From G963675935 sp963823895 (GTDB lineage Bacteria > Planctomycetota > Planctomycetia > Pirellulales > Thermoguttaceae), in the NCBI GenBank assembly GCA_963823895.1, contig CAWGNG010000020.1:434001-498000 (forward strand): a DNA stretch of 64,000 nt. The letters run 5' to 3'. Shown in pieces: positions 42,631-52,732 of the stretch; position 1 is the first letter of the stretch; each line of letters opens with the position of its first letter. The translations under genes and the position numbers were made by a program. The notes beneath the pieces were generated by a model that did no database searches, was not told the DNA's origin, and saw only the letters and a list, made by a program, of their open reading frames with translations.

Positions 42631-42704
42631 GGGGCCGGGGACTAGGGGCTAGAATAGGGCGCGAGATTACCTTGTCAAGTCCCTAGCCCCTAGTCCCCAG
42701 CCCC
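42631..42704. repeat. Inverted repeat GGGGACTAGGGGCTAG type
   Basis: GGGGACTAGGGGCTAG and its complement flank about 30 bases. The type-B IS has inserted at a CTAG box of this repeat. Confidence 0.8.
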
Positions 42705-42955
42705 TACTTGTCCTTCATCCGCGGTTCCAAATATTTCACCGTGCTGGCCATGCTCGCCAACTCGGTGTATTCCTCCTCGGGAATCTGTACGCGGTAGCGC
42801 TTGCGAAGCTCCATGACGATGTCGAGAAAATCCATGCTGTCCAGTTCGAGTTGCTCGCGGAAGGGGACGTCCTCCTTCAGGTTGCTGAGGTCTTCGTCCG
42901 GGGCGATGTCGTGCAGGATGTCGAGAACAGCTTTGCGGATATCGGCGGCCGTCAT
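42704..42955 (-). CDS. Acyl carrier protein
   Basis: 83 aa, typical ACP size and acidity. The phosphopantetheine site is the Ser in LELDSMDFLDIVMEL. GGAGA precedes the ATG. It follows the ketosynthase gene by 23 bp, so the pair are surely co-transcribed; this is a dedicated ACP of the cluster rather than the housekeeping AcpP, which normally sits with fabF/fabG. Confidence 0.88.
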   Translation of the reverse strand: MTAADIRKAVLDILHDIAPDEDLSNLKEDVPFREQLELDSMDFLDIVMELRKRYRVQIPEEEYTELASMASTVKYLEPRMKDK

Positions 42956-42978
42956 GGCGGTTTCTCCTGGGGTTTTCG

Positions 42979-44219
42979 TCAAATCTTCTTTACGATGACC
43001 ACCGAGTTGATGCCGAGCATTCCGAACGCCGTGTTGAGAATGCTGTTGATCGGGCCGGCCTCGCGCGGTTGGTTGGCCACCAGCCCGGGCAGTTGGCAAT
43101 CGGGATCGGGCCGGTCGAGATTGATCGTGGCGTGGCAGACGCCGTCGGCAAACGCGGGCAGGTTGCCGGCCAATTCCAAGGCGCCGGCCGCCCCCATTGC
43201 GTGGCCGATGAAGCTCTTCGTGTTGTTGAACATGGTGTGATGGCCATTGTCGCCCCAGACCCGCCGCAGGGCCTGACACTCCTGCGTGTCGCCCGAGGAG
43301 GTGCCGGTGGCGTGCGTGCTGACGATGTCGATCTCGTCGCGATTCATGCCCGCCCGCCGCAGCGCCAAGTTGATGCACTCGGCCTGACGGCCGGGATCGG
43401 GCAGCACGAAATCGGTGGCGTCGCTGTTGATGGCGTAGCCGACGATCTCGCCGTAGATTTTCGCGCCGCGGCGCGGGCGTCGCCGAGGCGTTCGAGCACG
43501 TACATGCAGCCCCCCTCGGCCACCACGATGCCGTTGCGGTCGAGGTCGAAGGGGCGCGAGGCCTTCGCCGGGTCGCCGTTTTTGGCCAACGCGCCCTGGC
43601 TGTGAAAACTGGCAAAAATGCCGAACGTGTGGATGCTCTCCGAGACGCCGCCGGCCAGGGCGATGTCGCAATCGCCCAGCCGCAGCATCTGCACCCCCTG
43701 GATCATGCCGGCATTGCCCGCGGCACACGCCGCGCCGAGCGTGTAGTGCGGCCCCGTGATGCCCAGGTTTAGCGAGATTTCGCCCGCCGGGTTATTGGCC
43801 ACGGTCCGCGGGTTGTGGTGGTGCGACCAGAACTGTGTGTCGTAGTCGTATCCCTTCAAGAGGAAGATCTCGTTTTCGGTCTCGACGTTGCCATGTTCGG
43901 TCACGCCGACGTAGATGCCGACGGTCGAGCGATCGACGTTTTCCCAATCCAGCCCGGCGTCGGCGACGGCCTCACGGGCGCAGAAGATGCCGATGCCGCC
44001 TGCGCGGGTGCCGCGGCGGACCTCTTTGCGTTTTTGGTATCGCAACTCGTCGAAGTTGCAGACCCCCGCCAAAGTGGGGCCAAAATAGCGGGTCGTGTAG
44101 TCGACCACACCGCTGCGGCCCTCCAACAGGCTGCGGCGGAACTCGGGCAGGGAATTCCCGTTCGGCGCCGTAAGTCCCACGCCCGTGATCACAACTCTTT
44201 GATGTTCCGGCCGGTCCAC
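42979..44219 (-). CDS. Beta-ketoacyl-ACP synthase, KAS I/II type (one frameshift)
   Basis: GTG at 44219 starts VVITGVGLTAPNG; the nucleophile is the Cys in LGAACAAGNAG, and the two catalytic His lie in STHATGTSSGD and NTKSFIGHAMGAAGALE. The first part is in one frame down to LERLGDARA (about 43476), the second continues RGAKIYGEIVGYA in another; inserting one base in the CGCCGCGGCGCG stretch restores about 413 codons. Both sides are fully conserved, so a sequencing error or a very recent mutation is likely. It should elongate an acyl chain on the neighbouring ACP. Confidence 0.85.
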
Positions 44220-44497
44220 GCTGATTGCCCTGTTACAGATTGCCTAAGCCTATAAAGCTATCCGCTTTCTGGTTCGATGGCAAGCGGACGATATGCTTGC
44301 AGCCGGTATAGCCATTGGAGGGGATGGAAATCCTCCAATGACTGGCGGATTCTCAAGGGGCCAGCATGCACAGGCTATGTTGCGGCGTGAGGATTTAGCC
44401 TCTTGTGGGGGTATGTTTCTCGGACTACCATGAACGAATGACTTCAACGCGGAACGTCGCAACGGTCGCGAACGAGGATTTCTGGGAGGCGTATGCC

Positions 44498-45043
44498 ATG
44501 TCTCTAGACGACGTTACCCGTCGCCTCCGCCGAATCACCGCCGCGCTTGCGGAGAAGTCGGTGCCGTATGCCGTGGTCGGCGGGCAAGCGGTCGCTCTCT
44601 GGGTGGCCAGTCGGGAGCCGGCGGCCGTGCGAACCACGAAGGACGTTGACCTGCTGATCGACCGCGACGACCTGCCCCGCGCCCGCGCCGCCGCGCTGTC
44701 GGTCGAGATGGATTACTTCGAGGTGATGGGCGTGGGAATGTTCCTCGAACGCAGCGATCCCAACCCACGTGCCGCCGTCCATTTGGTCTGGGCGGGCGAG
44801 CGCGTCCGCTCCGAGTACGAATTGCCCTCTCCGCCGGTCGAACAACGGCAAGACATTTCGGGCATTCAGACGATTTCCCTGCGCGGGTTGGTTTTAATGA
44901 AGCTGCTGTCGAACCGCAACCAAGACCGCGTCCATCTTCGCGACATGATCGACGTAGGACTGGTGGGGCGAGACTTCTTGCAAGGCCTGCCCCCTTCGCT
45001 GGCCGAACGGCTTGCAACGCTCCTCTCCGAATCGGGTCGGTAG
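44498..45043 (+). CDS. Nucleotidyltransferase-fold protein (AbiEii/DUF6036-like)
   Basis: 181 aa from ATG 44498 with GGAGG 10 bases upstream. VPYAVVGGQAVALWVASREP followed by RTTKDVDLLID is the nucleotidyltransferase pattern (GG, then DxD). The C-terminal helix ISLRGLVLMKLLSNRNQDRVH is typical of AbiEii-type and related stand-alone members. Some relatives act as toxins that modify tRNA or nucleotides; no antitoxin gene is adjacent, so a toxin role is not supported here. Confidence 0.7.
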   Translation: MSLDDVTRRLRRITAALAEKSVPYAVVGGQAVALWVASREPAAVRTTKDVDLLIDRDDLPRARAAALSVEMDYFEVMGVGMFLERSDPNPRAAVHLVWAGERVRSEYELPSPPVEQRQDISGIQTISLRGLVLMKLLSNRNQDRVHLRDMIDVGLVGRDFLQGLPPSLAERLATLLSESGR

Positions 45044-45078
45044 GAAGTCGCGTCAAGACAAGCTAACCAATGGTCCTG

Positions 45079-46391
45079 ATGGGTTTTGACAGCCAAAATC
45101 GGTAGTGAATTCAAGGTATTGTGCTAGCACACCACTGCTAGCAGGCGCATTTTGTGGTTGCCTTTGGCGGCGTTGCTTGAGAGTAATTGAAAGGAGGGTC
45201 CATGAAGTAACTTCGCAAAGGAGGATGAATCGTCATGTACCAGCGAACTTTGAAACTTTCACAGGCTCAGCGCAGGACGTTGGTCGAGTATCGGAACCAT
45301 GATCGGCGTCCGGACGTGCGGGAACGGTGTGCGGCGATCTTGAAGGTCGCCGACGGCCAATCGCCTCATGCGGTAGCGACTCAGGGACTACTGAGACCGC
45401 GAGATCCTGACACCGTGTACCATTGGTTGGATTGCTATGAACAACACGGGATCGAAGGACTGTTGCGGCGGCGGCAGGGAGGCAGCCGTCGCCGTCCCTT
45501 TCGAGCAGCGGGAACAGGTGTTGGAGCGGCTGCGGCAAGGCCCCGGCGAGGAAGCTCGCCGCGAGGCGATGCCGACAGCCGCTGGTCCGCCGCCCAGCCG
45601 CTGGACGTTGCGGACCATTCGCGCCAGCATTAAGACGATCCAGAATTACACGCTCAGTGGCGTGTGGCGGTGGCTCCGTCGCAAACTGGGAGTGAAATTG
45701 CGTTCGGGTCGGGTCCAGCATTTTAGCCCGGATCCGCAGTATCGAAGCAAGGTAGCCAAACTGAAACGATGCCTGCGAGCAGCGGCGCAACCCCCAGGAA
45801 ACGACATTGCTGTTCATCGACGAAATGGGGTACGCCGTCTGGCCCGAGCCGGCGCCGAGTTGGGCTGCCGCCCCGCCCGCGGCTCCACCGCAAGCGGATC
45901 GGCAACAGTCCAACAATGGGCTGTGGCGTGTGATCGGCGGCCTGAACGCCTGCAGCGGAAAAGTGACCTACGTGGACAACTACATTATCGGTCGAGCCAA
46001 GGTCATCGAGATGTATGAACGGATCGCGAAAACTTACGCTCGCGCCAAGACGATCTACGTCGTTCAAGACAATTGGTCGATCCATACTCATCCCGACGTA
46101 CTCACGGCCGTGGGGGCATATCCTCAAATCAAGCCAATCTGGTTGCCGACTTACGCCCCCTGGCTGAACCCGATCGAAAAATTATGGCGATGGCTGAAGG
46201 AGACAATCCTCAAAATGCACCGTTTGGCCAACGACTGGCCCGCCTTGCACCAGCGCGTCACCGACTTCCTGGAGCAATTCGCCCGCGGCTCGAAACAGCT
46301 TCTGCGGTACGTAGGGTTGCTCGGCAACGGTCAACTGGCCCAATCGCTGCATTTTACGTGATTACTACCGAATCTGTTTGTCAAAACCCAT
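45079..46391 (+). mobile_element. IS630-family element, type A, copy 2 (1313 bp)
   Basis: Inverted copy of 3871-5183 with only a few base differences (for example Arg instead of Trp after GIEGLL). Left outer dinucleotide TG, right TA. The right TA is also the first two bases of the family-4 palindrome at 46392. Confidence 0.9.
45235..46361 (+). CDS. IS630-type transposase, three frames (copy 2)
   Basis: Same arrangement as copy 1: start MYQRTLKLSQ at 45235, a +1 shift near 45476 (CAGGGAGG), a second +1 shift near 45793 (run of five C), and the DDE domain from 45800 to 46361. Base differences between the copies show both were read independently, so the shifts are real. Confidence 0.8.
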
Positions 46392-46477
46392 TAGGGAACG
46401 CCCTCCGCGGCGTTCCGTGCCGGCGAGGAAAACGCCGTTTTTCGCGGCTCCCGGAACGCCGCGGAGGGCGTTCCCTA
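46392..46477. repeat. Palindromic repeat family 4, copy 2
   Basis: TAGGGAACGCCCTCCGCGG and the complement ending GGCGTTCCCTA, directly abutting the type-A IS. Confidence 0.9.
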
Positions 46478-46540
46478 CAGCATTTTGCGGCAAATCAGTC
46501 AGGTTACTCTGACGCGGCGGCGAAGACGCCGACGTTCGCT

Positions 46541-47539
46541 CTATCGATCCAACTCGAAGCTGAATTGGTTGCCGGCGTCGCTCAGGTACTTATCGCGCAG
46601 CGGCGAGTACGACTTGACGTGGACCGTCTTGCCGTCGGGCAGGAACTCCAGAATTCGCAGATAGGCCTCGCCGCCGAGCTGCCGCAACTGGTAGTCCGCC
46701 AGCATTTGATAGACGTGCTTACCACGATCGTTTGTGCTGACCAAGAACGCATAGCCGTGGATGCTGACGTGGCCGCAGACGACCAGGGCAAAGTTGTTCT
46801 TGCGGACTAATTTCTGCCAGAGATCCTCGCCGTCGTTGCCGCCCTTGCTGACGTAGGCGTGCGGGTTCCATTTCTGCTTCTTGCCCTTCTTCGCGAAGTC
46901 GTAGCGGGTGTTGTCGTCAAACAGATAGGCGTGGGCGACGAGGATCGCCGTCCGCTTGGGGTGCTTGGCGAGAATCTGGTTGGCCCAGCGGACGGCCGCG
47001 TCGCTGGGGGCCCATTCCAGCACGATCACGATCCAGTCGGTCTTACCGGCGCTGAACAGATGAAAACTATTGGTGATGTCCCCCGCTTTCATCACGCCGC
47101 CGAAGGTCGGCCAGTTCTCGAACTTCGACGGCGGAAAGAACTCGTTGATGCCCGAGCGGCCCGCGGCCGAATCGCCGTGCGGCGAGTAGTCGTGGTTGCC
47201 CGAGGCCAGGGCGTAAGGCACGTGGCCGTCCAGTTCGTCGATCGCTTTCTTGGCGTTCCGCCATTCGCGGGTGGTGTTCTTGTCGGTAACGTCGCCCAGC
47301 CCGAGAACGTAACGGATGTCGTACTTTTCCTTGTTCTTGACGATCCAACGAGTCTGAGCTTTGAACAGATCAGGGTAGCTGAGCGAGTAGTATTGCGTGT
47401 CGGGCAGAAGGACCAGCGACCACGATCCCGGCGTGAAGGCGGCCGATTTCAGCGGCGTTTGCCCGCAAAGGCTCGATGCCGCCGATAGGATCAAGAGAAT
47501 CGCCAGAATGCCGCGACGCCACGTCCGCTGAAAACTCAT
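46541..47539 (-). CDS. Exported calcineurin-like metallophosphoesterase
   Basis: 332 aa from ATG 47539 (AGAGAGG upstream; the open frame to 47584 lacks such a site). Signal peptide to about residue 26 (SAASSLCGQ). Metal-binding motifs in order: LLPDTQYY, LGLGDVTD, ASGNHD, VAHAYLF and VCGHVSIHG. It should hydrolyse a phosphoester outside the cytoplasm; substrate unknown. The first motif has DTQ rather than DxH, a known variant in this subfamily. Confidence 0.88.
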   Translation of the reverse strand: MSFQRTWRRGILAILLILSAASSLCGQTPLKSAAFTPGSWSLVLLPDTQYYSLSYPDLFKAQTRWIVKNKEKYDIRYVLGLGDVTDKNTTREWRNAKKAIDELDGHVPYALASGNHDYSPHGDSAAGRSGINEFFPPSKFENWPTFGGVMKAGDITNSFHLFSAGKTDWIVIVLEWAPSDAAVRWANQILAKHPKRTAILVAHAYLFDDNTRYDFAKKGKKQKWNPHAYVSKGGNDGEDLWQKLVRKNNFALVVCGHVSIHGYAFLVSTNDRGKHVYQMLADYQLRQLGGEAYLRILEFLPDGKTVHVKSYSPLRDKYLSDAGNQFSFELDR

Positions 47540-47642
47540 GGTAGCCTCTCTCTGGGTTATCGCGATGGATGGATTGTCACTCACGCCCTTCCATCCTATC
47601 GCGCAAATCGTCGCGGGGCAAACGAGCCGTTTAGCGGCCCGC

Positions 47643-48632
47643 TCACTTCAATCCCGTGGCCGCCAGCCGGCGCATTCCTTCGGCCATCGAGATATTCGGC
47701 TCGTAGCCGAAATCGCGGCGGGCGCGGCCGATGTCGAAGTAGTGGGATGTGGCCATCTGCCGGGCCAGAAATCGGCTCATCGGCGGTTGGCCTTGCAGGC
47801 GAAAGAGCCAGTACGCCGCTTCGCACGCCGCGCCGAGCACCCACGCCGCCGGCAGCGAGAGCGACCTGCGCACCGGCGGCAGGCCGGCCATCACCAGCAA
47901 CTCGTCGATCCATTTCCAGCAGTTGACCGGCTCGCCCTGACTGATGAAGTACGCGCGGCCGGCCACCGGCGAACCCGCCGCCAGAGCGTCGGCCGCCAGC
48001 AGATGGGCCGCCGCCGCATTTTCCACGTAGACGGTGTCGATCAGATTCGTGCCGTCGCCGACGCGCCGCAAGCGGCCGCGCCGCGCGCAATCGACAACGT
48101 GCGGAATCAACTGCCGATCGCGCGGCCCCCAAATCAGATGCGGCCGCAGCGCACAGGTGGCCAACCCGTCGCGGCCGTTGGCGGCCAGCACGTCCTGCTC
48201 GCCCAGCGCCTTCGAGCGGGCGTAGTGGCAGAGCCAGCGCTTCGGATAGGGAATCGACTCATCGACGCCGCACTGCTGACGGCCGTCGAAAATCACGCTG
48301 GGACTGCTGGTGTAGACCAATCGCCCGACGCCGTGCGCCAAGCATCCCTCGACGACGTGCCTAGTGCCCAAGGTGTTGGTCTCGAAGAAGCGTTTCCACG
48401 GTCCGACCATGCCGGCGATGCCGCCGATGTGAAACACGGTATCGACCCCGCGGCAAGCGGCCACCACCGCCTCGCGATCGCGCAGATCGGCCCGCACCGT
48501 CTCGACGCCCAAAGCGTCCAACGGCGGGCAGTCCTTGCGGCACATCGCCCGAACACGATCGCCGCGTGCGACAAGTTGTTCAACGACGTACAGCCCGAGA
48601 AAGCCGCCGCCGCCGGTGACCAGTGCGTTCAC
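47643..48632 (-). CDS. NAD(P)-dependent epimerase/sterol dehydrogenase-like protein
   Basis: 329 aa from a GTG at 48632. Extended SDR family: nucleotide-binding VTGGGGFLGLYVVE, catalytic YARSK, and TSSPSVIFDG before it. The pattern (GIAGMVGPWKRFFETNTLGT, FISQGEP) is close to 3-beta-hydroxysteroid dehydrogenase/C4-decarboxylase (NSDHL) proteins, common in planctomycetes, some of which make sterols or hopanoid-like lipids. Substrate not determined. Confidence 0.85.
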   Translation of the reverse strand: MNALVTGGGGFLGLYVVEQLVARGDRVRAMCRKDCPPLDALGVETVRADLRDREAVVAACRGVDTVFHIGGIAGMVGPWKRFFETNTLGTRHVVEGCLAHGVGRLVYTSSPSVIFDGRQQCGVDESIPYPKRWLCHYARSKALGEQDVLAANGRDGLATCALRPHLIWGPRDRQLIPHVVDCARRGRLRRVGDGTNLIDTVYVENAAAAHLLAADALAAGSPVAGRAYFISQGEPVNCWKWIDELLVMAGLPPVRRSLSLPAAWVLGAACEAAYWLFRLQGQPPMSRFLARQMATSHYFDIGRARRDFGYEPNISMAEGMRRLAATGLK

Positions 48633-48834
48633 ACTATTCCTTCGCTTGGATCACGCTTGACTTGAGAATATGGATCGACATGATGCGATTCTTTACACCA
48701 GAAGTCAGCGTATCGGCTTTTCCGGCGACCGTCAACGGAGATGCCAAGCCGAGCGAAACGGGGGGCGACCACTATTCATCGACCATGGGCAGGCCAAAAT
48801 CGGCCTTGGGCGTGCCCGGCTTGCGCCGGCGGGG

Positions 48835-49707
48835 TTACTTCGGCGGGAGGGCCTTTGCGGAAGCGCTTGGTATCGCCGTCTTGGGATGGTCGAAATCGGC
48901 CGCGATCGGCTTTCTTTCTGCTTCCGCGCTGATTTTCGGCGGCTTCGATTTGGGTGAGCCGAGTACGTCGATGCCCTCCCGCGCTTCGAGGGCTTCAGGG
49001 CTTGCGGCGGGCTTGGCCGGGGGTGTCTTCTTGGCCGGAGTGGCCGACGCGCTGTGTCCCTGTTCTGAAGGAGTGTTACCGCCGATGGTCAATAGCAGGC
49101 CACCAATCGCCAAGATGACGACGGCGGCCGCCAACACGCCGACCACCATCTTCTGCCGTTCCAGCCGCCGCTTTTCGCGCGAACGCAGGGATTTTGCGTG
49201 GGCTTGCGTCTCAGTCTTCACCGTGGCCGGATCCTCCAGGATTCCCAGCGCGACTGGATCGAAGACGTCGGCCGCCATCGGCGGAGCGACCGGCGGCATC
49301 TGGAGCACCGGCGACGCAGGTGTGGTCGAAGTCTGGGGCAGCCGCTGGGCCACCGGCAGAATCTCGGGCGCTGGCGCCTGGCTGGCACGACCTCCATTTG
49401 CGGATTCTTGTCGCTGGGAAACGCCGCGACTTGCGTTTGTGACGTCTTGTTTCGAAGAGATGCCCGGCCGTTGCGACGAGGGAGCTTTGGACGAGGGCAC
49501 GGATTTCGCGGAAGCCGTCCCGGACGAATCGGACGCCGCCGGCAGCAATCCCTTCACTTGGCGGGCCAGAATCCAAGGGCCTTGCCCGCCCTGCCGCACG
49601 CAATCGCTCGGCAGAATCTGCGCCTTGGCCGCCATCGCCCGGAGCTGCTCCGACGACAGCGGGCCAATTTCCCGCCCCGCAATTTCACAATACCACTCGT
49701 CGGCCAT
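48835..49707 (-). CDS. GYF_2 (DUF4339) domain membrane protein
   Basis: 290 aa from ATG 49707; the frame is open to 49758 without a better start. Residues 1-55 form a GYF_2 domain (EWYCEIAGREIGPLSSEQLR), followed by a long Ser/Pro/Ala-rich linker, one membrane segment (MVVGVLAAAVVILAIGGLLL, about 180-200) and a disordered Lys/Pro tail. GYF_2 domains bind proline-rich peptides. Typical planctomycete architecture. Confidence 0.8.
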   Translation of the reverse strand: MADEWYCEIAGREIGPLSSEQLRAMAAKAQILPSDCVRQGGQGPWILARQVKGLLPAASDSSGTASAKSVPSSKAPSSQRPGISSKQDVTNASRGVSQRQESANGGRASQAPAPEILPVAQRLPQTSTTPASPVLQMPPVAPPMAADVFDPVALGILEDPATVKTETQAHAKSLRSREKRRLERQKMVVGVLAAAVVILAIGGLLLTIGGNTPSEQGHSASATPAKKTPPAKPAASPEALEAREGIDVLGSPKSKPPKISAEAERKPIAADFDHPKTAIPSASAKALPPK

Positions 49708-49799
49708 ACCCTCATTATACCTTGCCCCAGGAGATGGCCGCAAACAACGGCGCAACAACAGATTTCGCGTCCCCCGCGGTTTAGCAGTCGCTCAGGCGG

Positions 49800-50898
49800 C
49801 TACTCTTTTCCCGCCCTGAATCGCAGGTACGCGTCGAGAAAGCCCTGGATGTCGCCGTCCAGCACTCTGTGGAAACTGGTGTCCGAGTAACCGGTGCGCG
49901 AATCCTTCACTCGCTGCTCGGGATGGAGGAAATAGCTGCGGATTTGCGAGCCGAAGCCGACCTTGGGCATCTGGTTGTACTTGGCCGCCTGCTCGGCCTC
50001 GCGTTTTTCTTCCTCCACTCGGGCCAGCCGCGCACGGAGCATCTTCATCGCGGTCGAGCGGTTCTTGTGCTGGCTCCGCTCGCTCTGGCAGGCCACGGCA
50101 ATGCCGGTCGGCTTGTGAATCAGCCGCACGGCGCTCGATGTCTTGTTGACGTGCTGGCCGCCGGGGCCGCTGGCGCGAAACACCTGCTCCTCCAAGTCGT
50201 CGTCCGGGATTTCGATATCGACCTGCTCGGAGACCTCGGGCGAAACATCGACGGCGGCGAAGCTGGTTTGCCGCTTGGCTTCGGCGTTGAAGGGGCTGAT
50301 GCGGATCAGCCGATGGATGCCGCTCTCGCCCTTGAGGTATCCGTAGGCCATTGGCCCGCGGACGGTGATCGTGGCGCTGTTGATGCCCGCCTGCTCGTTG
50401 TCCTGGCGGTCGAGCAGTTCGGTTTCGCAGTCGTGGTCCTTCGCCCAGTTGAGATACATTCGCAAGAGCATTTCGGCCCAATCGTTGGCGTCGGTGCCGC
50501 CGTCGCGGGCGTTGATCGTCAGCAGCGCGGCGTTGGCGTCGAACGGGCCGTTCAACAACGCCTTCGTCTCCATCACTTCCAGCGATTGTTGCAGCCGATC
50601 CAACTCGCCCGGCACTTCGGCCGCCAGCTCGTCGTCTTCCTGTGCCATTTCGACCAACACCGCCAGATTGTCGGCCGCCTTGAGCACCTCTTCCAGCGGC
50701 TTCAGCACCGCCTTGAGCCCCTTCAACTCGCCGACGACTTCGCGGGCGCGTTCCTGATTGTTCCAGAAATCGGGGGCGGCCATCCGCTCCTCAATCCGCG
50801 TTGCCTGCTTCTGCTTGCCTTCGTAGTCAAAGAGAGTCCCTCAGTTGCAGAATCCGCTGCTGAATGACTTCGGCCCGATCGAGTAGTTCATGTTCCAT
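49800..50898 (-). CDS. prfB: Peptide chain release factor 2, programmed +1 frameshift
   Basis: The main frame from 50783 begins MAAPDFWNNQ and includes the GGQ motif in RASGPGGQHVNK and the codon-reading region between, all normal for RF2. A first short frame starts at ATG 50898 (GGGAGA upstream), reads MEHELLDRAEVIQQRILQL and meets TGA in CTTTGAC at 50832-50826; a +1 slip gives LDYEGKQKQ and joins the main frame. Total 365 aa. RF2 thus controls its own synthesis: low RF2 pauses the ribosome at TGA and favours the slip. Confidence 0.97.
50826..50832 (-). promoter_or_regulatory. prfB: RF2 +1 recoding site CTTTGAC
   Basis: Canonical slippery sequence with in-frame TGA; a Shine-Dalgarno-like GAGGGA lies a few bases upstream, as in Escherichia coli. 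Confidence 0.93.
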
Positions 50899-50930
50899 AG
50901 CATCTCCCTGAGAAACCAAGTTCGCTAAGG

Positions 50931-51041
50931 GGTTCTAACAAAACTGGGATGCAGTTGTACTCCTCACGCTCCGCGTGAGGCAATTCCGCCCTGCTATTTC
51001 CCTCACGCGGAGCGTGAGGAGTACGTTTTGTTAGACCTTCT
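50931..51041. repeat. Palindromic repeat family 5 (TACTCCTCACGCTCCGCG)
   Basis: Outer boxes TTCTAACAAAAC and GTTTTGTTAGA; inner arms GTACTCCTCACGCTCCGC and complement. Between the divergent prfB and mnmA genes, with a family-6 half unit at 51082-51098 (ATGGGACTGTCCCC). Confidence 0.85.
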
Positions 51042-51152
51042 AAGGCATTATATTCGCCGCCACGAGGCATGGAAAGACGAAATGGGACTGTCCCCTTTGC
51101 CGCGGAAGTCCGGCCCTTGCCGGCCGCTGGGACAACGTGGTCTAATGAGTTG

Positions 51153-52622
<1,470 letters not shown>

Positions 52623-52644
52623 GCAGCGATAGCGTATGGAGATG

Positions 52645-52728
52645 TAGGTTGGGACAAGCGCAGCGCAGTCCCACCAAAAGGTCTCTCGCGGCGTTTGGTG
52701 GGACTGCGCTGCGCTGGTCCCACCCTAC
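52645..52728. repeat. Inverted repeat GTGGGACTGCGCTGCGC type
   Basis: Arms of about 33 bases (TAGGTTGGGACAAGCGCAGC and complement) with the centre TTTTGGT...TTTGGT. Between the convergent mnmA and rseP genes, where it could act as a terminator. Confidence 0.85.
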
Positions 52729-52732
52729 TTCT

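Noticed and set aside
44498..45043. Toxin-antitoxin system around the nucleotidyltransferase
   Set aside because: No short antitoxin gene overlaps or adjoins it; next to it are an IS and the ketosynthase gene.
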